A DNA stretch of 64,000 nucleotides, from the NCBI GenBank assembly GCA_964019695.1, contig OZ026530.1:36938835-37002834 (forward strand), written 5' to 3'. The notes beneath the pieces are model-generated. The model was not told the origin of the DNA. It ran no database searches and saw only the letters and a list, made by a program, of their open reading frames with translations. Source of the DNA: Loripinus fragilis. Its lineage: Eukaryota; Mollusca; Bivalvia; Lucinida; Lucinidae. Below are positions 45,301-57,255 of this stretch, in pieces. Every line of letters starts with the position of its first letter. The stretch's first letter is position 1. A program made the position numbers and the translations under genes.

Positions 45301-48300
45301 CATTAAACTTTAACATGACATTGTCATCTGCTGATAACCCTTTCAAACAATTTGGACCCAAATCAGGCCCAACATTCTTCTCGGACCTGATAGGGGTCCA
45401 AACTGTTCGACACTTTAGAGGTAATGACAAGTTGGATTTGAACCAATGTTTTACTTTTGCGTTAAACCTTTACATGACTTTGTCAGCAGATGTCATCTGC
45501 AGATAAGTGTTTCAAACAATTTAGACCTAGATCAGGCCCAACATTCTGTCCGGACCTGATCTGGGTCCAAACTGTTTGACACTTAGGTGAAATTGAATCG
45601 ATGTAATTAAACTTTGCGTTGAACCTTCACATGACATTGTCATCTGCTGATAACCCTTTCAAGTTATTTGGACCTAGATCAGACCCGACATTCTGCTTGC
45701 ACCTGAAAGGGGTCAAAACTATTTGACACTTTAGAGGTTATGACAAGTTGAAATTGAACCAATGTATTTTAACTTTGAATTAAACTTTAACATGACATTG
45801 TCATCTGCTGATAACCATTTCAAACAATTTAGACCCAGATCAGGCTCGACATTCTGTCTTGACCTGATAGGGGTCCAAACTGTTAAACACTTTAAGGGTT
45901 ATGAAAAGTTGAAGTTGAACCCATTATTTTAACTTTGCGTTAAACTTTTACATGAAATTGTCATCTGCTGATAACCCTTTCAAACAATTTGGACCCAGAT
46001 CAGGCCGGACATTCTGTCTGGACCTGATAGGTGTCCAAACTATTTGACACTTTAGAGGTTATGACAAGTTGGAGTTAAACCAATGTTTTATTTTTGCGTG
46101 AAACCTTCACATGACTTTGTCAGCAGATAACATCTGCAGATAAGTGTTTCAAACAATTTGGACCCAGATCAGGCCCAACATTCTGTCTGGACCTGATCAG
46201 GGTCAAAACTGTTTGACACTTTAGAGGTTATGAAAAGGTGAAATTGAACCGATGTATTATAACTTTGCGTTAAACCTTTACGTGTGATTGTCATCTGCTG
46301 ATAACCCTTTCAAGTAATTCAGACCCAGATCAGGCCTGACATTCTGCCCACACCTGATAGGGGTCAAAACTAATTGACACTTTAGAGGTTAATACAAGTT
46401 GAAATTGAATCAATATATTTTAACTTTGACTAAAACTATAACATGACATTGTCATCTGCTGATAACCATTTCAAACAATATAGACTCAGATCTGGCCAGA
46501 CATTCTGTCCGGACCTGATAGGGGTCCAAACTGTTTGACACTTTAGAGGTTATGAAAAGTTGAAGTTGAACTGATGTATTTCAACTTTGCGTTAAACTTT
46601 AACATGACATTGCCATCTGCTGATAACCCTTTCAAACAATTTGGACCCAGATCATGCCCGACATTCTGTTCGGACCTGATAGGGGTCCAAACTGTTTGAC
46701 ACTTTAGAGGTTATGACAATTTGAAGTTGAACCGATGTATTTCAACTTTGCGTTAAACTTTAACATGACATTGCCATCTGCTGATAACCCTTTCAAACAA
46801 TTTGGACCCAGATCAGGCCCCAGATTCTGTCCAGACATGATAGGGGTCCAAATTGTTTGACACTTTAGATGTTATGAAAAGATAAGGTTGAACCGATGTA
46901 TTTTAACTTTGCGTTAAACCTATACATGACATTGTCATCTGCTGATAACCCTTTCAAACAATTTGGACCCAAATCAGGCCCAACATTCTTCCCGGACCTG
47001 ATAGGGGTCCAAACTGTTCGACACTTTAGAGGTTATGACAAGTTGGATTTGAACCAATGTTTTACTTTTGCTTTAATCCTTTACATGACTTTGTCAGCAG
47101 ATGTCATCTGCAGATAAGTGTTTCAAACAATTTAGACCTAGATCAGGCCCAACATTCTGTCCGGACCTGATCTGGGTCCAAACTGTTTGACACTTAGGTG
47201 AAATTGAATCGATGTAATTAAACTTTGCGTTGAACCTTCACATGACATTGTCATTTGCTGATAACCCTTTCAAGTAATTTGGACCTAGATCAGACCCGAC
47301 ATTCTGCTTGCACCTGATAGGGGTCAAAACTATTTGACACTTTAGAGGTTATGACAAGTTGAAATTGAAGCAATGTATTTTAACTTTGAATTAAACTTTA
47401 ACATGACATTGTCATCTGCTGATAACCATTTCAAACAATTTAGACCCAGATCAGGCTCGACATTCTGTCTGGACCTGATAGGGGTCCAAACTGTTAAACA
47501 CTTTAAGGGTTATGAAAAGTTGAAGTTGAACCCATTATTTTAACTTTGTGTTAAACTTTTACATGACATTGTCATCTGCTGATAACCCTTTCAAACAATT
47601 TGGACCCAGATCAGGCCCGACATTCTGTCTGGACCTGATAGGTGTCCAAACTATTTGACACTTTAGAGGTTATGACAAGTTGGAGTTAAACCAATGTTTT
47701 ATTTTTGCGTGAAACCTTCACATGACTTTGTCAGCAGATAACATCTGCAGATAAGTGTTTCAAACAATTTGGACCCAGATCAGGCCCAACATTCTGTCTG
47801 GACCTGATCAGGGTCAAAACTGTTTTACACTTTAGAGTTTATGAAAAGGTGAAATTGAACCGATGTATTATAATCTGCGTTAAACCTTTACGTGTGATTG
47901 TCATCTGCTGATAACCCTTTCAAGTAATTCAGACCCAGATCAGGCCTGACATTCTGCCCACACCTGATAGGGGTCAAAACTAATTGACACTTTAGCGGTT
48001 AATACAAGTTGAAATTGAATCAATATATTTTAACTTTGACTAAAACTATAACATGACATTGTCATCTGCTGATAACCATTTCAAACAATATAGACCCAGA
48101 TCTGGCCCGACATTCTGTCCGGACCTGATAGGGGTCCAAACTGTTTGACACTTTAGAGGTTATGAAAAGTTGAAGTTGAACTGATGTATTTCAACTTTGC
48201 GTTAAACTTTAATTTGACATTGCCATCTGCTGATAACCCTTTCAAACAATTTGGACCCAGATCAGGCCCGACATTCTGTTCGGACCTGATAGGGGTCCAA

Positions 48301-50258
48301 ACTGTTTGACACTTTAGAGGTTATGACAAGCTGAAGTTGAACCGATGTATTTTAACTTAACGTTAAACCTTTACATGACATTATCATCTGCAGATAAGTG
48401 TTTCAAACAATTTAGACCCAGATCAGCCCCAACATTCTGTCAGGACCTGATCTGGGTTCAAACTGTTTGACACTTTAGAGGTTATGAAAAGGTGAAATTG
48501 AACCGATGTAATTTAACTTTGCATTAAACCTTCACATGACATTGTCATCTGCTGATAACCCTTTCAAGTAATTTGGACCCAGATCAGGCCAAACATTCTG
48601 CTTGCACCTGATAGGGGTCAAAACTATTAGACACTTTAGAGGTTATTACAAGTTGAAATTGAACCAATGTATTTTAACTTTGAATTAAACTTTAACATGA
48701 CAGTGTTATCTGCTGATAACCATTCCAAACAATTTAGACCCAGATCAGGCTCTACATTCTGTCCAGACCTGATAGGGGTCCAAACTGTTAAACACTTTAG
48801 AGGTTATGAAAAGTTGAAGTTGAACCGATGTTTTTTTAACTTTGCGTTAAACTTTTACATGACATTGTCATCTGCTGATAACCCTTTCAAAAAATTTGGA
48901 TCCAGATCAGGCCCAACAATCTGTATGGACCTAATAGGGGTTAAACTGTATGACACTTCAGAGGTTATGACAAGTTGATGCTGAACCGATGTATTTCAAC
49001 TATGCGTTTAACTTTTTCATGACATTGTCATCTGCTAATAACCATTTCAAACAATTTGGACCCAGATCAGGTCCAACATTCTGTCTGGACCTGATAGGGG
49101 CTAAACTGTTTGACGCTTTAGAGGTTATGAGAAATTGAAGTTGAACCGATGTTTTTTAACTTTGCTTTAAACTTAAACATGACATTGTCATCTGTTGATA
49201 ACTCTTTCAGATAATTTGGACCCAGATCAGGCCTTACATTCTGTCCGGACCTGATAGGGGTCAAAGCTGTTTGACACTTTAGAGGTTATGATAAGTTGAA
49301 GTTGAACCAATGTATTTTAACTTTGCGTTAAACTTTAACATGACATTGTCATCTGCTGATAACCTTTTTAAACAATTTGGACCCAGATCAGGCCCGACAT
49401 TCTGTCTGGATCTGATAGGGGTCAAACTGTGTGACACTTTAGAGGTTATGACAAGTTGAAGTTAAACCAATGTATTTTACCTTTGCGTTAAACCTTTACA
49501 TGACATTGTCATCTGCTGATAACTCTTTCAAACAATTTGGACCCAGATCAGGCCCAACATTCTGTCTGGACCTGATAAGGGTTAAATTGTTCGACACTTC
49601 AGCGGTTATGACAAGTTGAAGTTGAACTGATGTATTTTAACTTTGCGTTAAGCTTAAACATAACATTGTCATCTGCTGAGAACCCTTTCAAACAATTTGG
49701 ACCCAGATCAGGCCCAACATTCTGTCTGGACCTGAATGGGCTCCAAACTGTTTGACGCTTTAGAGGTTATGACAAGTTGGAGTTGAACCAATGTTTTATT
49801 TTTGCAGTAAACCTTTTCATGACTTTGTCAGCACATGACATCTGCTGATAAGTGTTTCAAACAATTTAGATCCAGATCAGGCCCAACATTCTGTCTGGAC
49901 CTGATCCGGGTCCAAACTGTTTGACACTTTAGAGGTTATGACAAGTTTAAGTTGAACCGATGTATTTTAACTTTGCGTTAAACCTTTACGTGACAGTGTC
50001 ATCTGCTGATAACCCTTTCAAGTAATTTGAACCCAGATCAGGCCTGACATTCTGTCTGGACCTGATAGGGATCAAAACTGTTTGTCACTTTAGTGGTTAT
50101 GACAAGTTGAAGTTGAACCGATGTATTTTAACTTTGCGTTTAACCTTTACTTGACATTGTCATCTGCTGATAACCCTTTCAAACAATTTGGACCCAGATC
50201 AGGCCTGACATTCTGTCTGGACCTGATAGGGGTCAAACTGTTTGACGCTTTAGAGGTT
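42386..50258 (-). repeat. Right 160-bp satellite array (inverted)
   Basis: About 49 units in the opposite orientation to the left array (…TTTGACACTTTAGAGGTTAT…). It includes a higher-order repeat: the segments starting near 45474 and 47085 (CAGCAGATGTCATCTGCAGA, then a unit shortened to GACACTTAGGTGAAATTG) repeat at 1,611 bp, about ten units. Short open frames such as 45285-45506 and 46896-47117 are the same satellite read twice. Confidence 0.9.
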
Positions 50259-52382
50259 AAACTGTAATTAATGTACCACAGAAATATTGAACAAATTGGG
50301 CTCTTAATTCTCTCAATTGGAAATTATTGAATTACCAAACAGAGGAAAATTCCTCTTTTCTAAAATTGATAATATTTAAGTTATTACAAGAATGTCAAAC
50401 AAGTTGGGCTCTGAGTTCTGGACGTCACTATAGGAATCTGTAGAACTACTGAACAGAGGAAAATTCCTCTCTTTTAAAACTGTAATTTATTTAAGACAGA
50501 AATAATGAACAAAGTAGGTCTTTAATTCTCGCAATTAGAAATTGTTGAATTACCGAATGCAGGAAAATTGAATATATTTTAGGGTTTTACTAGAATGTCA
50601 AAAAAGTTGGCTTTGGAGTTCTGGAAGTAAATATAGGAAATTGTAGAACTACTGAATCGAGGAAAATTCCTCTGTTGTAAAATTCACTCCTTTTATTGAT
50701 TGTCGAGAAACTGAATGGAGAATGTAGGAAAATTCCTCTGTTGAAAATTGGAAACATTAAAGTTATGATGGATATTTATGTTAAGATGGAAATGAATACA
50801 AACAGGGTTCTTCATTTCATTATAGGAAAGTGGGCTTTTATTTTTGCAAAATGAAATTGTTGAATTACCGAATGGAGGAAAATTCCTCTGTTGGAATATT
50901 GGCAATATTTAAGTTATGACTAGAATGTCAAACAAGTTGGGCTCAGAGTTCTGGAAGTCACTATAGGAAATTATTGAACTACGGAACAGAGGAAAATTCC
51001 TCTGTTGGAAAATTGGTAATATTTAAGTTATGACTTGAATAATAAACAAGTTGGAATTGGAGTTCTGGAAGTAAATATAGGAAATTGTAGAACTACTGAA
51101 CAGAGGAAAATTCCTCTGTTGTAAAATTCACTACTTTTATTGATTGTCGAGAAACTTAATTGAAAATGGAGGAAAATTCCTCTGTTGAAATTTGGAAACA
51201 TTTAAGTTATGATGGATATTTATGTTAAGATAGAAATGATAATAAAAAGGGTTCTTCATTTTCATCATAAGAAAATGGGCTCTTAATTTTTGCAAAAGGA
51301 AATTGTTGAATTACCGAACGGAGGAAAATTCCTCTGTTGAAAAATGGGATATATTTTAGGCTTGACTAGAATGACAAACAAGTTGGGTTCGGAGTTCTGG
51401 AAGTAACTATAGGAAATTGGCGAACTACTAAACAGAGAAAAATTCCTCTGCTGTAAAGGTCACTCCTTCTATTTATTGTTGATATTCTACAGAATAGAAA
51501 ACAGAGGAAAATTCCTCTGTTGAAAATTGGAAACATTTAAGATATGATGGATATTTATGTTAAGATGGAAATGATAGCAAACCGGTTTCTTCATTTTCAT
51601 TAAAGGAAAGTGGGCTCTTAATTTTCCAAATAGGAAATTGTTGAATTACCGAACGGAGGAAAATTCCTCTGTTGGAAAATTGGTAATATTTAAGTTATGA
51701 CTAGAATGTCAAACAAGTTAGGCTCTCAGTTCTGGAAGTCACTTTAGGAACTTGTCGAACTATTGAACAGAGGAAAATTCCTCTGTTGTAAAATTTTCTC
51801 TCCTTTTATTAATTGTCGAGATACAGAATGGAAAACGGAGGAAAATTCCTCTGTTGAAAAGTGGAAACATTTAAGTTATGATTAAGATGGAAATGATAAC
51901 AAACAGGGTTCTTCATTTTTAATATAGGAAAATGGGCTCTTAATTCTCGCAATAGGAAATTGTTGAATTACCGAACGGAGGAAAATTCCTCTGTTGGATA
52001 CTGGTAATATTTAAGTTATGACTAGAATGTAAAATAAATCAGTTCTGGAAGTCAATATAGGAAATTTTCGAACTACTAAACAGAGGAAAATTCCTCTGTT
52101 GTAAAGGTCACTCCTTTTATATATTGTTGAGATACTGAAAGTAAAATGTAGGAAAATTCCTCTGTTCTGAAATAAGATGAAAATCTGATTGTGATGAAAG
52201 GAAGACTTGTCCCATTGTCAAAACAGAGGAAATTTCCTCTGTTGTAAACCGATTTCTACTTGATATATAAATTGATATTTGAACTTTTCTTTAAACTATT
52301 AGGACAAATACACTACTTGGAACATATTTTAAGGACATCAATTTCTGCATTTTGAGCAGTCACAACAGAGGAAATTTCCTCC
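50259..52382 (-). repeat. Right array of short palindromes (inverted)
   Basis: Mirror of 30221-32330: about 20 copies of CAGAGGAAAATTCCTCTG-type palindromes in the reverse order of flank types, ending with the pair CAGAGGAAATTTCCTCTG and GAGGAAATTTCCTCCG near 52223 and 52367. Differences from the left arm are scattered substitutions and small indels. Confidence 0.88.
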
Positions 52383-52534
52383 GTTCATAGGAAAAATAAA
52401 TTACATTGTACCATCATTCTTGTACTCTATAACGATGCAAAACTCAAATATGATTATATCCATATTTATGTTTTACTATCAAAAAAAGGGAATTCCATCG
52501 GAAAATCCCTTTTTATTTCGGAAAGAGTTATATA

Positions 52535-53344
52535 TATATCAATAGTTTTGCATTAGGCTGCTCATTACGACTATTTCTGTCTTCACTTTCTTTGTTAGGA
52601 TGTCATCTTATTATATTCTTTGTATCCTCGTGGGCTTCATAGCCTCTTGGACTTGAAAATTAAGCTATCTATGGACATGTATATAACATATATTGGCTGC
52701 GCCGCGAGAAAGCCAAACTTTATCACCAGCCTACAACTTAGATAAAGACAATTCTATCTATACCCACAGTTTCTCCAGCGCCTTGGTTAAGAGCATTTTT
52801 TAAAATAAAATATATAGACTTGCTTTTAACAACCAATTGTACTTTTCCATCTAGTCTCTGTAGATGAGCGTACTCGCTTGATTCGTACATAGTCATTTTC
52901 CCAGACGACGTTTTTATTTTTCGCATTAAAGCCTATACCACATAATTATTATTTATTTCTATCGATGTCAACTTTAATGTCGTGTCAGCATATTGGCATT
53001 TTAATGACATACATTAATTTATATTTGCTTATGCATCTTAGTTCAGTGAATCTGTTAGTGGTTGGTATTCGTAAACATGAAAAATATCTTTTTGAAATAA
53101 TGATTCTTTTCGTTAACGGTACATGAATTTCAGTTGGATAAATTGGGCAAAATGTGCAGTGGAACAGCGACAACAACAACAATATATTCGATGCACAAGA
53201 AATGCTATATGTAATATGCACACGTGCAAGTAAACAAACCTCTATGGATAGCCAGAGTTATTACGAAAGCAGACATATATTAATTGCGCAGATTTATTTA
53301 CAGCAAAAACAACAACAAATAATCAAAACGGGATTTGTTTATTA
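52535..53344. other. No recognisable feature
   Basis: AT-rich single-copy-looking DNA. Open frames of 60-80 codons on both strands overlap and lack any recognisable domain, signal or splice context. Confidence 0.5.
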
Positions 53345-53455
53345 AGCCATATAAGTATAGCGTCCATTTTATTGGTATATGGACAGTGCACATTATAAAA
53401 GATATACGCCACAGAACGCGGCGCCTAATCACGTTCTGCTCTGTTAGCAAACCGA
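53345..53455. repeat. Dispersed repeat (family 3, copy 2)
   Basis: Diverged copy of 8985-9112: CCATATAAGTATAGCGTCC, a CAGTGCA block, and CAGAACGCGGCGCCTAATCA. The hairpin arm is eroded. The stretch 53456-54057 shows only two GGGACTCGC blocks (53523, 53618) of unknown meaning. Confidence 0.6.
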
Positions 53456-54057
53456 ATGGTTATTTAGATGTTTAACTGTATTGTACAGTGATTCATTTAC
53501 AATTTTGGGCTTATGGGTCCTGGGACTCGCTGTTTCCAATATCAGTGAGTCCCAACTGCAAACTTATGAATCCAAAACACTATTATTAATGACAAGTCTG
53601 CAATACTATTGCATCCCGGGACTCGCCAGGACTCGTTGAAATAAAAACTTATGCGCAAAAGATGCAGGATGCGCAGGTAACAAAATCACTGATTGTTAAA
53701 CACTACCCAACAAACCTTAAATTCAAGATCGAATCGTCCAATTGATAACAGTGAGAAATTCGTTATGGGTATTTTGGGAATTTGTTTTATTGTACTGATG
53801 TATACTGAAGTAAACACCACCCTCACCAACTTATTAGCACAAAATATAGTGTGGTGTGCAAAGTCTACACTGATGTAGGTGGTATAAAATAGATATATAT
53901 AAATAATATACCATGTTTTTGCACACCGGATAAGGATACATGTATCTGAGATTTTACCCTGGGATAGAAAATCTTATCTTACCCATGCTATCTTACCCAG
54001 GCTGTCACGTGAGGGCTACATACATTGGGTGTATTGGAACTCACGTACATGGTAGTC

Positions 54058-54312
54058 AAGTGACGTCATTGTTATGTTAAAGTGACGTCATCATGTGGAA
54101 TGGCATATTGGCGTATTCAGGGACTTCCGGAAGCTTATTTTAATCTCAAAAAACAGTGGTGATAAAGAAAAAGAATCGATTATTCGTGTGAGGGTAGGAT
54201 AGAAAAATCCGTCCCGAGGATTACCATTTGGCATCACGAGGCTTGCCGAGTGATGACAAACCGTGATTACGAGGGACGGATTTATCTATCCTACCCTCAC
54301 ACTCATGATAGA
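54058..54312 (+). mobile_element. Foldback element (family 4, copy 2) with GAGGCTTGCCGAG loop
   Basis: Uninterrupted relative of the element split by the LINE at 14.4-20.4 kb. Hairpin 54186-54302: outer arms GTGTGAGGGTAGGATAGAAA and complement, inner arms of ~20 bp around the loop GAGGCTTGCCGAG (54238-54250). Upstream are two TGACGTCA boxes (54062, 54084). Confidence 0.75.
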
Positions 54313-54547
54313 TTCTTATAATCGTCCAGCTGTACGTAAGATAATCCATTCGCAGACGCTCGTATAGCAGTTGCATAACGATATTGGGTTGCTCAGTGTG
54401 CACCTCAAAGTACTGAATCGGATGTTTGTACATGTATGATTCAATCTTCCTTTGATTGGGTAAAAATAAACTGGCGTTGGTCTGAGCATTTGTTGCTCAC
54501 TTCAGTTAGAACCCAGATAGACCGTAAATCTAACAAGCATTTTAAGG

Positions 54548-54632
54548 GCATTTGTAACATTTGGTATTTGTAACATTTGATATTTGTAGCATTTGATATT
54601 TGTAACAAATGTTATTTGTAACATTTGATATG
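54548..54632. repeat. Short tandem repeat, ~16-bp unit
   Basis: About five units of ATTTGTAACATTTGAT with small changes. The rest of 54313-54757 has no feature. Confidence 0.8.
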
Positions 54633-54757
54633 GTAAAAATAAGGTCAATATGAATGCTATGTAAATTTGCCGAATTACTCTTAATATACATTGTATTATG
54701 ATGGTGCATCTTAATTTCGTGTAATTTAATGTTTAGCCTTTAAAAAAACTCAACAAA

Positions 54758-55085
54758 GCCGGGCCGCGTAGCGCAGTCGGTAACGTGTCTGGCAACAGAT
54801 GCGAGTCTGACTGCAGATCCAGGGGTCGCGAGTTCGATCCCGGCCCGGTCCCATACTTTCGTGGAGATTGATCATAAAGTAATTTCTACGGTCATTCTCC
54901 TCCCTTCCGCTGAATCATTCAAGAAGGGTTGTTGTCAGTTACAAGCGAAAGTATGTGCACGAAGTACTGGTTAACTGCTTGTTCAAGCTTGCCCAGAACA
55001 AAAATGTGGTTAGGTGAACTGACCGTCCCGCAATGACCATAGCTGTTGACTTGGGACGTAAAGCAACAAAACAAACAAAACAAAG
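54758..55085 (+). mobile_element. tRNA-derived SINE (copy 2 type)
   Basis: The head of about 92 bp is tRNA-like: GCCGGGC at the start can pair with GCCCGGT at its end, with A-box-like TAGCGCAGTCGG and B-box-like GAGTTCGATCCC, so RNA polymerase III transcription is plausible. A ~190-bp body follows, ending TTGACTTGGGACGTAAAGCA and an ACAAAACAAACAAAACA tail. The 30-base excess over a normal tRNA and the tail favour a SINE over a functional tRNA gene. Confidence 0.78.
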
Positions 55086-55112
55086 CTGTTCAAACTTAAA
55101 AATATATATACA

Positions 55113-55262
55113 TTAAAACCTGTGTAAAACGGTCACTCAAAAATAGCCTGACAAAACAAAAATCTTAATAACAATTGGTAGCTTAATGAAGGTCGAAAGT
55201 ATTGCAGAACGGTCTTGATACCAATTTTCGGTCTTTTTGAAAGTGGCCTTTTTACACAAATT
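55113..55262. mobile_element. MITE (family 1, copy 2)
   Basis: Relative of 883-1086. TIRs TTAAAACCTGTGTAAAACGG and AGTGGCCTTTTTACACAAAT. It lacks the central hairpin found in copy 1, running from ATTGCAGAA straight to CGGTCTTGA. Confidence 0.7.
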
Positions 55263-55377
55263 GTCCCTAGGATCAACATCTGTACTACTAATTTACTGCT
55301 CACATGCTCGAAGTATGGAAGTAGATTAATTATAATGCATGTACATATGTGTGATATATAAGAATATTGCATTAGTA

Positions 55378-55455
55378 TGTCCATTTGCATGTTTAGATTT
55401 CAGACTTATTCTAAAATGATAACACTGTTAGGAAGAAGATAGAATGTCATATCGT
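55378..55455 (+). pseudogene. Partial duplicate of the exon start at 57578
   Basis: About 78 bp nearly identical to 57578-57655 (CCATTTGCATG, GATTTCAGACTTATTCTAAA, ATGATAACACTGTTAGGAA). In this copy the frame after the ATG hits a stop (GGAAGAAGATAG). The stretch 55456-56035 contains a cluster of TGACGTCA-type boxes at 55836-55875 and nothing else. Confidence 0.6.
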
Positions 55456-56035
55456 TAATTGTATGTGCTACTGTTAATTCGGAAATTTTCGCGAGAATTT
55501 TATTTTCGCAAATAACGTTAAAAGACATATTTGCCACGTTAACAATTTGTGACTTTGATATGATTTATTATATACCTACAAAAAATACCCATTGATACTA
55601 CCTATTTTCCTACACAAAAATACAAAATCCTGTATCACCCTACTAGCGTTTTCTGATTCCGTATCACCATCCTCCATAGTTTAACCAAGTCGAACTACTT
55701 TTACACTGGTACTGTATTTGGGTAAAACCCGGCAACGGGCCGGAATCTGAATCAAATATTATGATGTCATTTTTCCACGGTTCTTTCTTTTTTTACACGT
55801 GTTCGAAAGAAAGACTCAACGGTTGTCTGCACTTTTGACGTCACAAATGACGTCATATATATGCGATGACGTTGCATAACGTTTCTGTCTTCCACCACGG
55901 GAACAGGATGAGCTAGAGGAACAAAAATGAAAAATTATAGAAAAACACAATAAATTTGGTACCAAAATGTTCCTTACGGTCTAATAAAGAAAACGAGTAC
56001 CCACACTTTATGTTTTTGTTCATTTATAAGAAAGT

Positions 56036-57033
56036 TAGGGGAGACCGGGGCAAAATGATCCAATTTTTCAAAATATTTTTTTCCTGCTTTTATGACTGGA
56101 TATATCTTATTGCTTTCAAATGTATAATACACTGTCAACTATTAGCTACAACTTGAGAGAAAGAAAAACAGGCATAAATAAACATTAGTGCTTGAAATCA
56201 AGCATTCAAAATGTGTGGTCAGCTGTATCATTTTGCCCGGTGCACGGGGCAAAATGATACAGTACACGGGGCAAAATGAAACAGTAAGACTTTTCCCATC
56301 TCAGATTCAAATATTCAAGACGTAATTCAGAAATAACTATAAACACAATTAAACAATTTATAATGCTATATATCGCCACGGAAATATGATTGAACACGAA
56401 CAGTTTTCTGAATTTTCTGAGTCACATTTGTTACCGTTCATGTTTTATGTTTTGCCACGGGGCAAAATGATACAGTTGACCACCCATTTTTAACATTCTG
56501 AAAAATAAAATGGTACTTTTCTGACATAGCAGTATCATTTAATTTTCTTGTGATAGGAATAGACAATTTCGATAAAAATATCTTGAAAATGCTTTAAAAC
56601 AGAGTCAAATTAGAATATTTCAGTATCATTTTGCCCCAACCACGCTGTATCATTTTGCCCCAGTGACCTCTTGTTTACTGTTCTCGTAAACATTCAAAAA
56701 TACGACACCCCACAATAGTTCTGATTATTTTGAGACATATCTGTATTTATATAGTTCAATTTACACGATACAATTAAAGTATATATCTACCACATTTTTC
56801 ACATTCATAAAATAACTGATACCTTCGAAATTTACTCAAAGTGCCTCAAAAGTCAATTGTTTATATAAAAAGCTTAACTTTGCTCTGTTTTGGCTGAACC
56901 TTTCTTATAATATGGCGGATTTCAAAATGCGCATTCAGTTTGAGTAAAAAACGTCAAATATGGCATCATCGTTTGAAAAATCGCGCTGTTTCATTATGCC
57001 CCATGTATCATTTTGCCCCGGTCTCCCCTACAG
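56036..57033. mobile_element. TA-flanked DNA element, TIR GGGGAGACCGGGGCAAAATG
   Basis: About 1.0 kb. Termini TAGGGGAGACCGGGGCAAAA and the inverted copy ending CGGTCTCCCCTA, with TA at each edge. The sequence (G)GGGCAAAATGATACAGT recurs inside in both orientations (about 56238, 56262, 56456, 56622, 56648). No transposase frame. Superfamily not assigned. Confidence 0.75.
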
Positions 57034-57255
57034 ACGTTTGAAATTCTGAGGCGGACTCGAGGAAGAGGATTTTCAAAATGGCGGCCTTCCAATTCTTTCA
57101 GCAGTGAACAGCTGATGTATTACTACTTGAGTAAAAAATATCATGCCACATCACATAGGTCTGTCGTAGTATTTTACTTTACATTTGTGCAAATGCATGT
57201 ATTATTGAATCGTTCTAGCCTTGTTGTTGTTATTTTTGTAGGTATATAATAAATA

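Larger units (their letters stand above)
30072..52534. repeat. 22.5-kb imperfect palindrome (giant foldback)
   Basis: The outer ends are inverted copies: the left TATATAACTCTTTCCGAAAT and the right ATTTCGGAAAGAGTTATATA, with continuing identity through 30090-30220 and 52385-52520. Both arms have the same order inwards: a GGGATTTTCC/GGAATTCCC hairpin, unique ~90 bp, short-palindrome array, 160-bp satellite. Individual variant satellite units also correspond (for example 33330-33450 with 49150-49240). Orientation switches at about 42386 with no loop. Left arm ~12.3 kb, right ~10.1 kb; two insertions and different unit numbers explain much of this. Class unknown; Drosophila FB elements are the nearest structural analogy. 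Confidence 0.88.

Noticed and set aside
33314..48978. Repeated short frames (MTLSSADNPFKQFGP type) in the satellite
   Set aside because: Same monomer read again and again; 160-bp units break the frame, and there are no start or splice signals.
30221..52382. CRISPR-like pattern of palindromic repeats with spacers
   Set aside because: Eukaryotic context, irregular spacing, spacers that are themselves repeated, and no cas genes.
30072..52534. Maverick/Polinton or other large coding transposon
   Set aside because: No polymerase, integrase or capsid frame; the interior is entirely tandem repeats.
54758..54852. Functional tRNA gene
   Set aside because: About 20 bases longer than a standard tRNA, no clear anticodon arm, and it continues into a SINE body with an A-rich tail.
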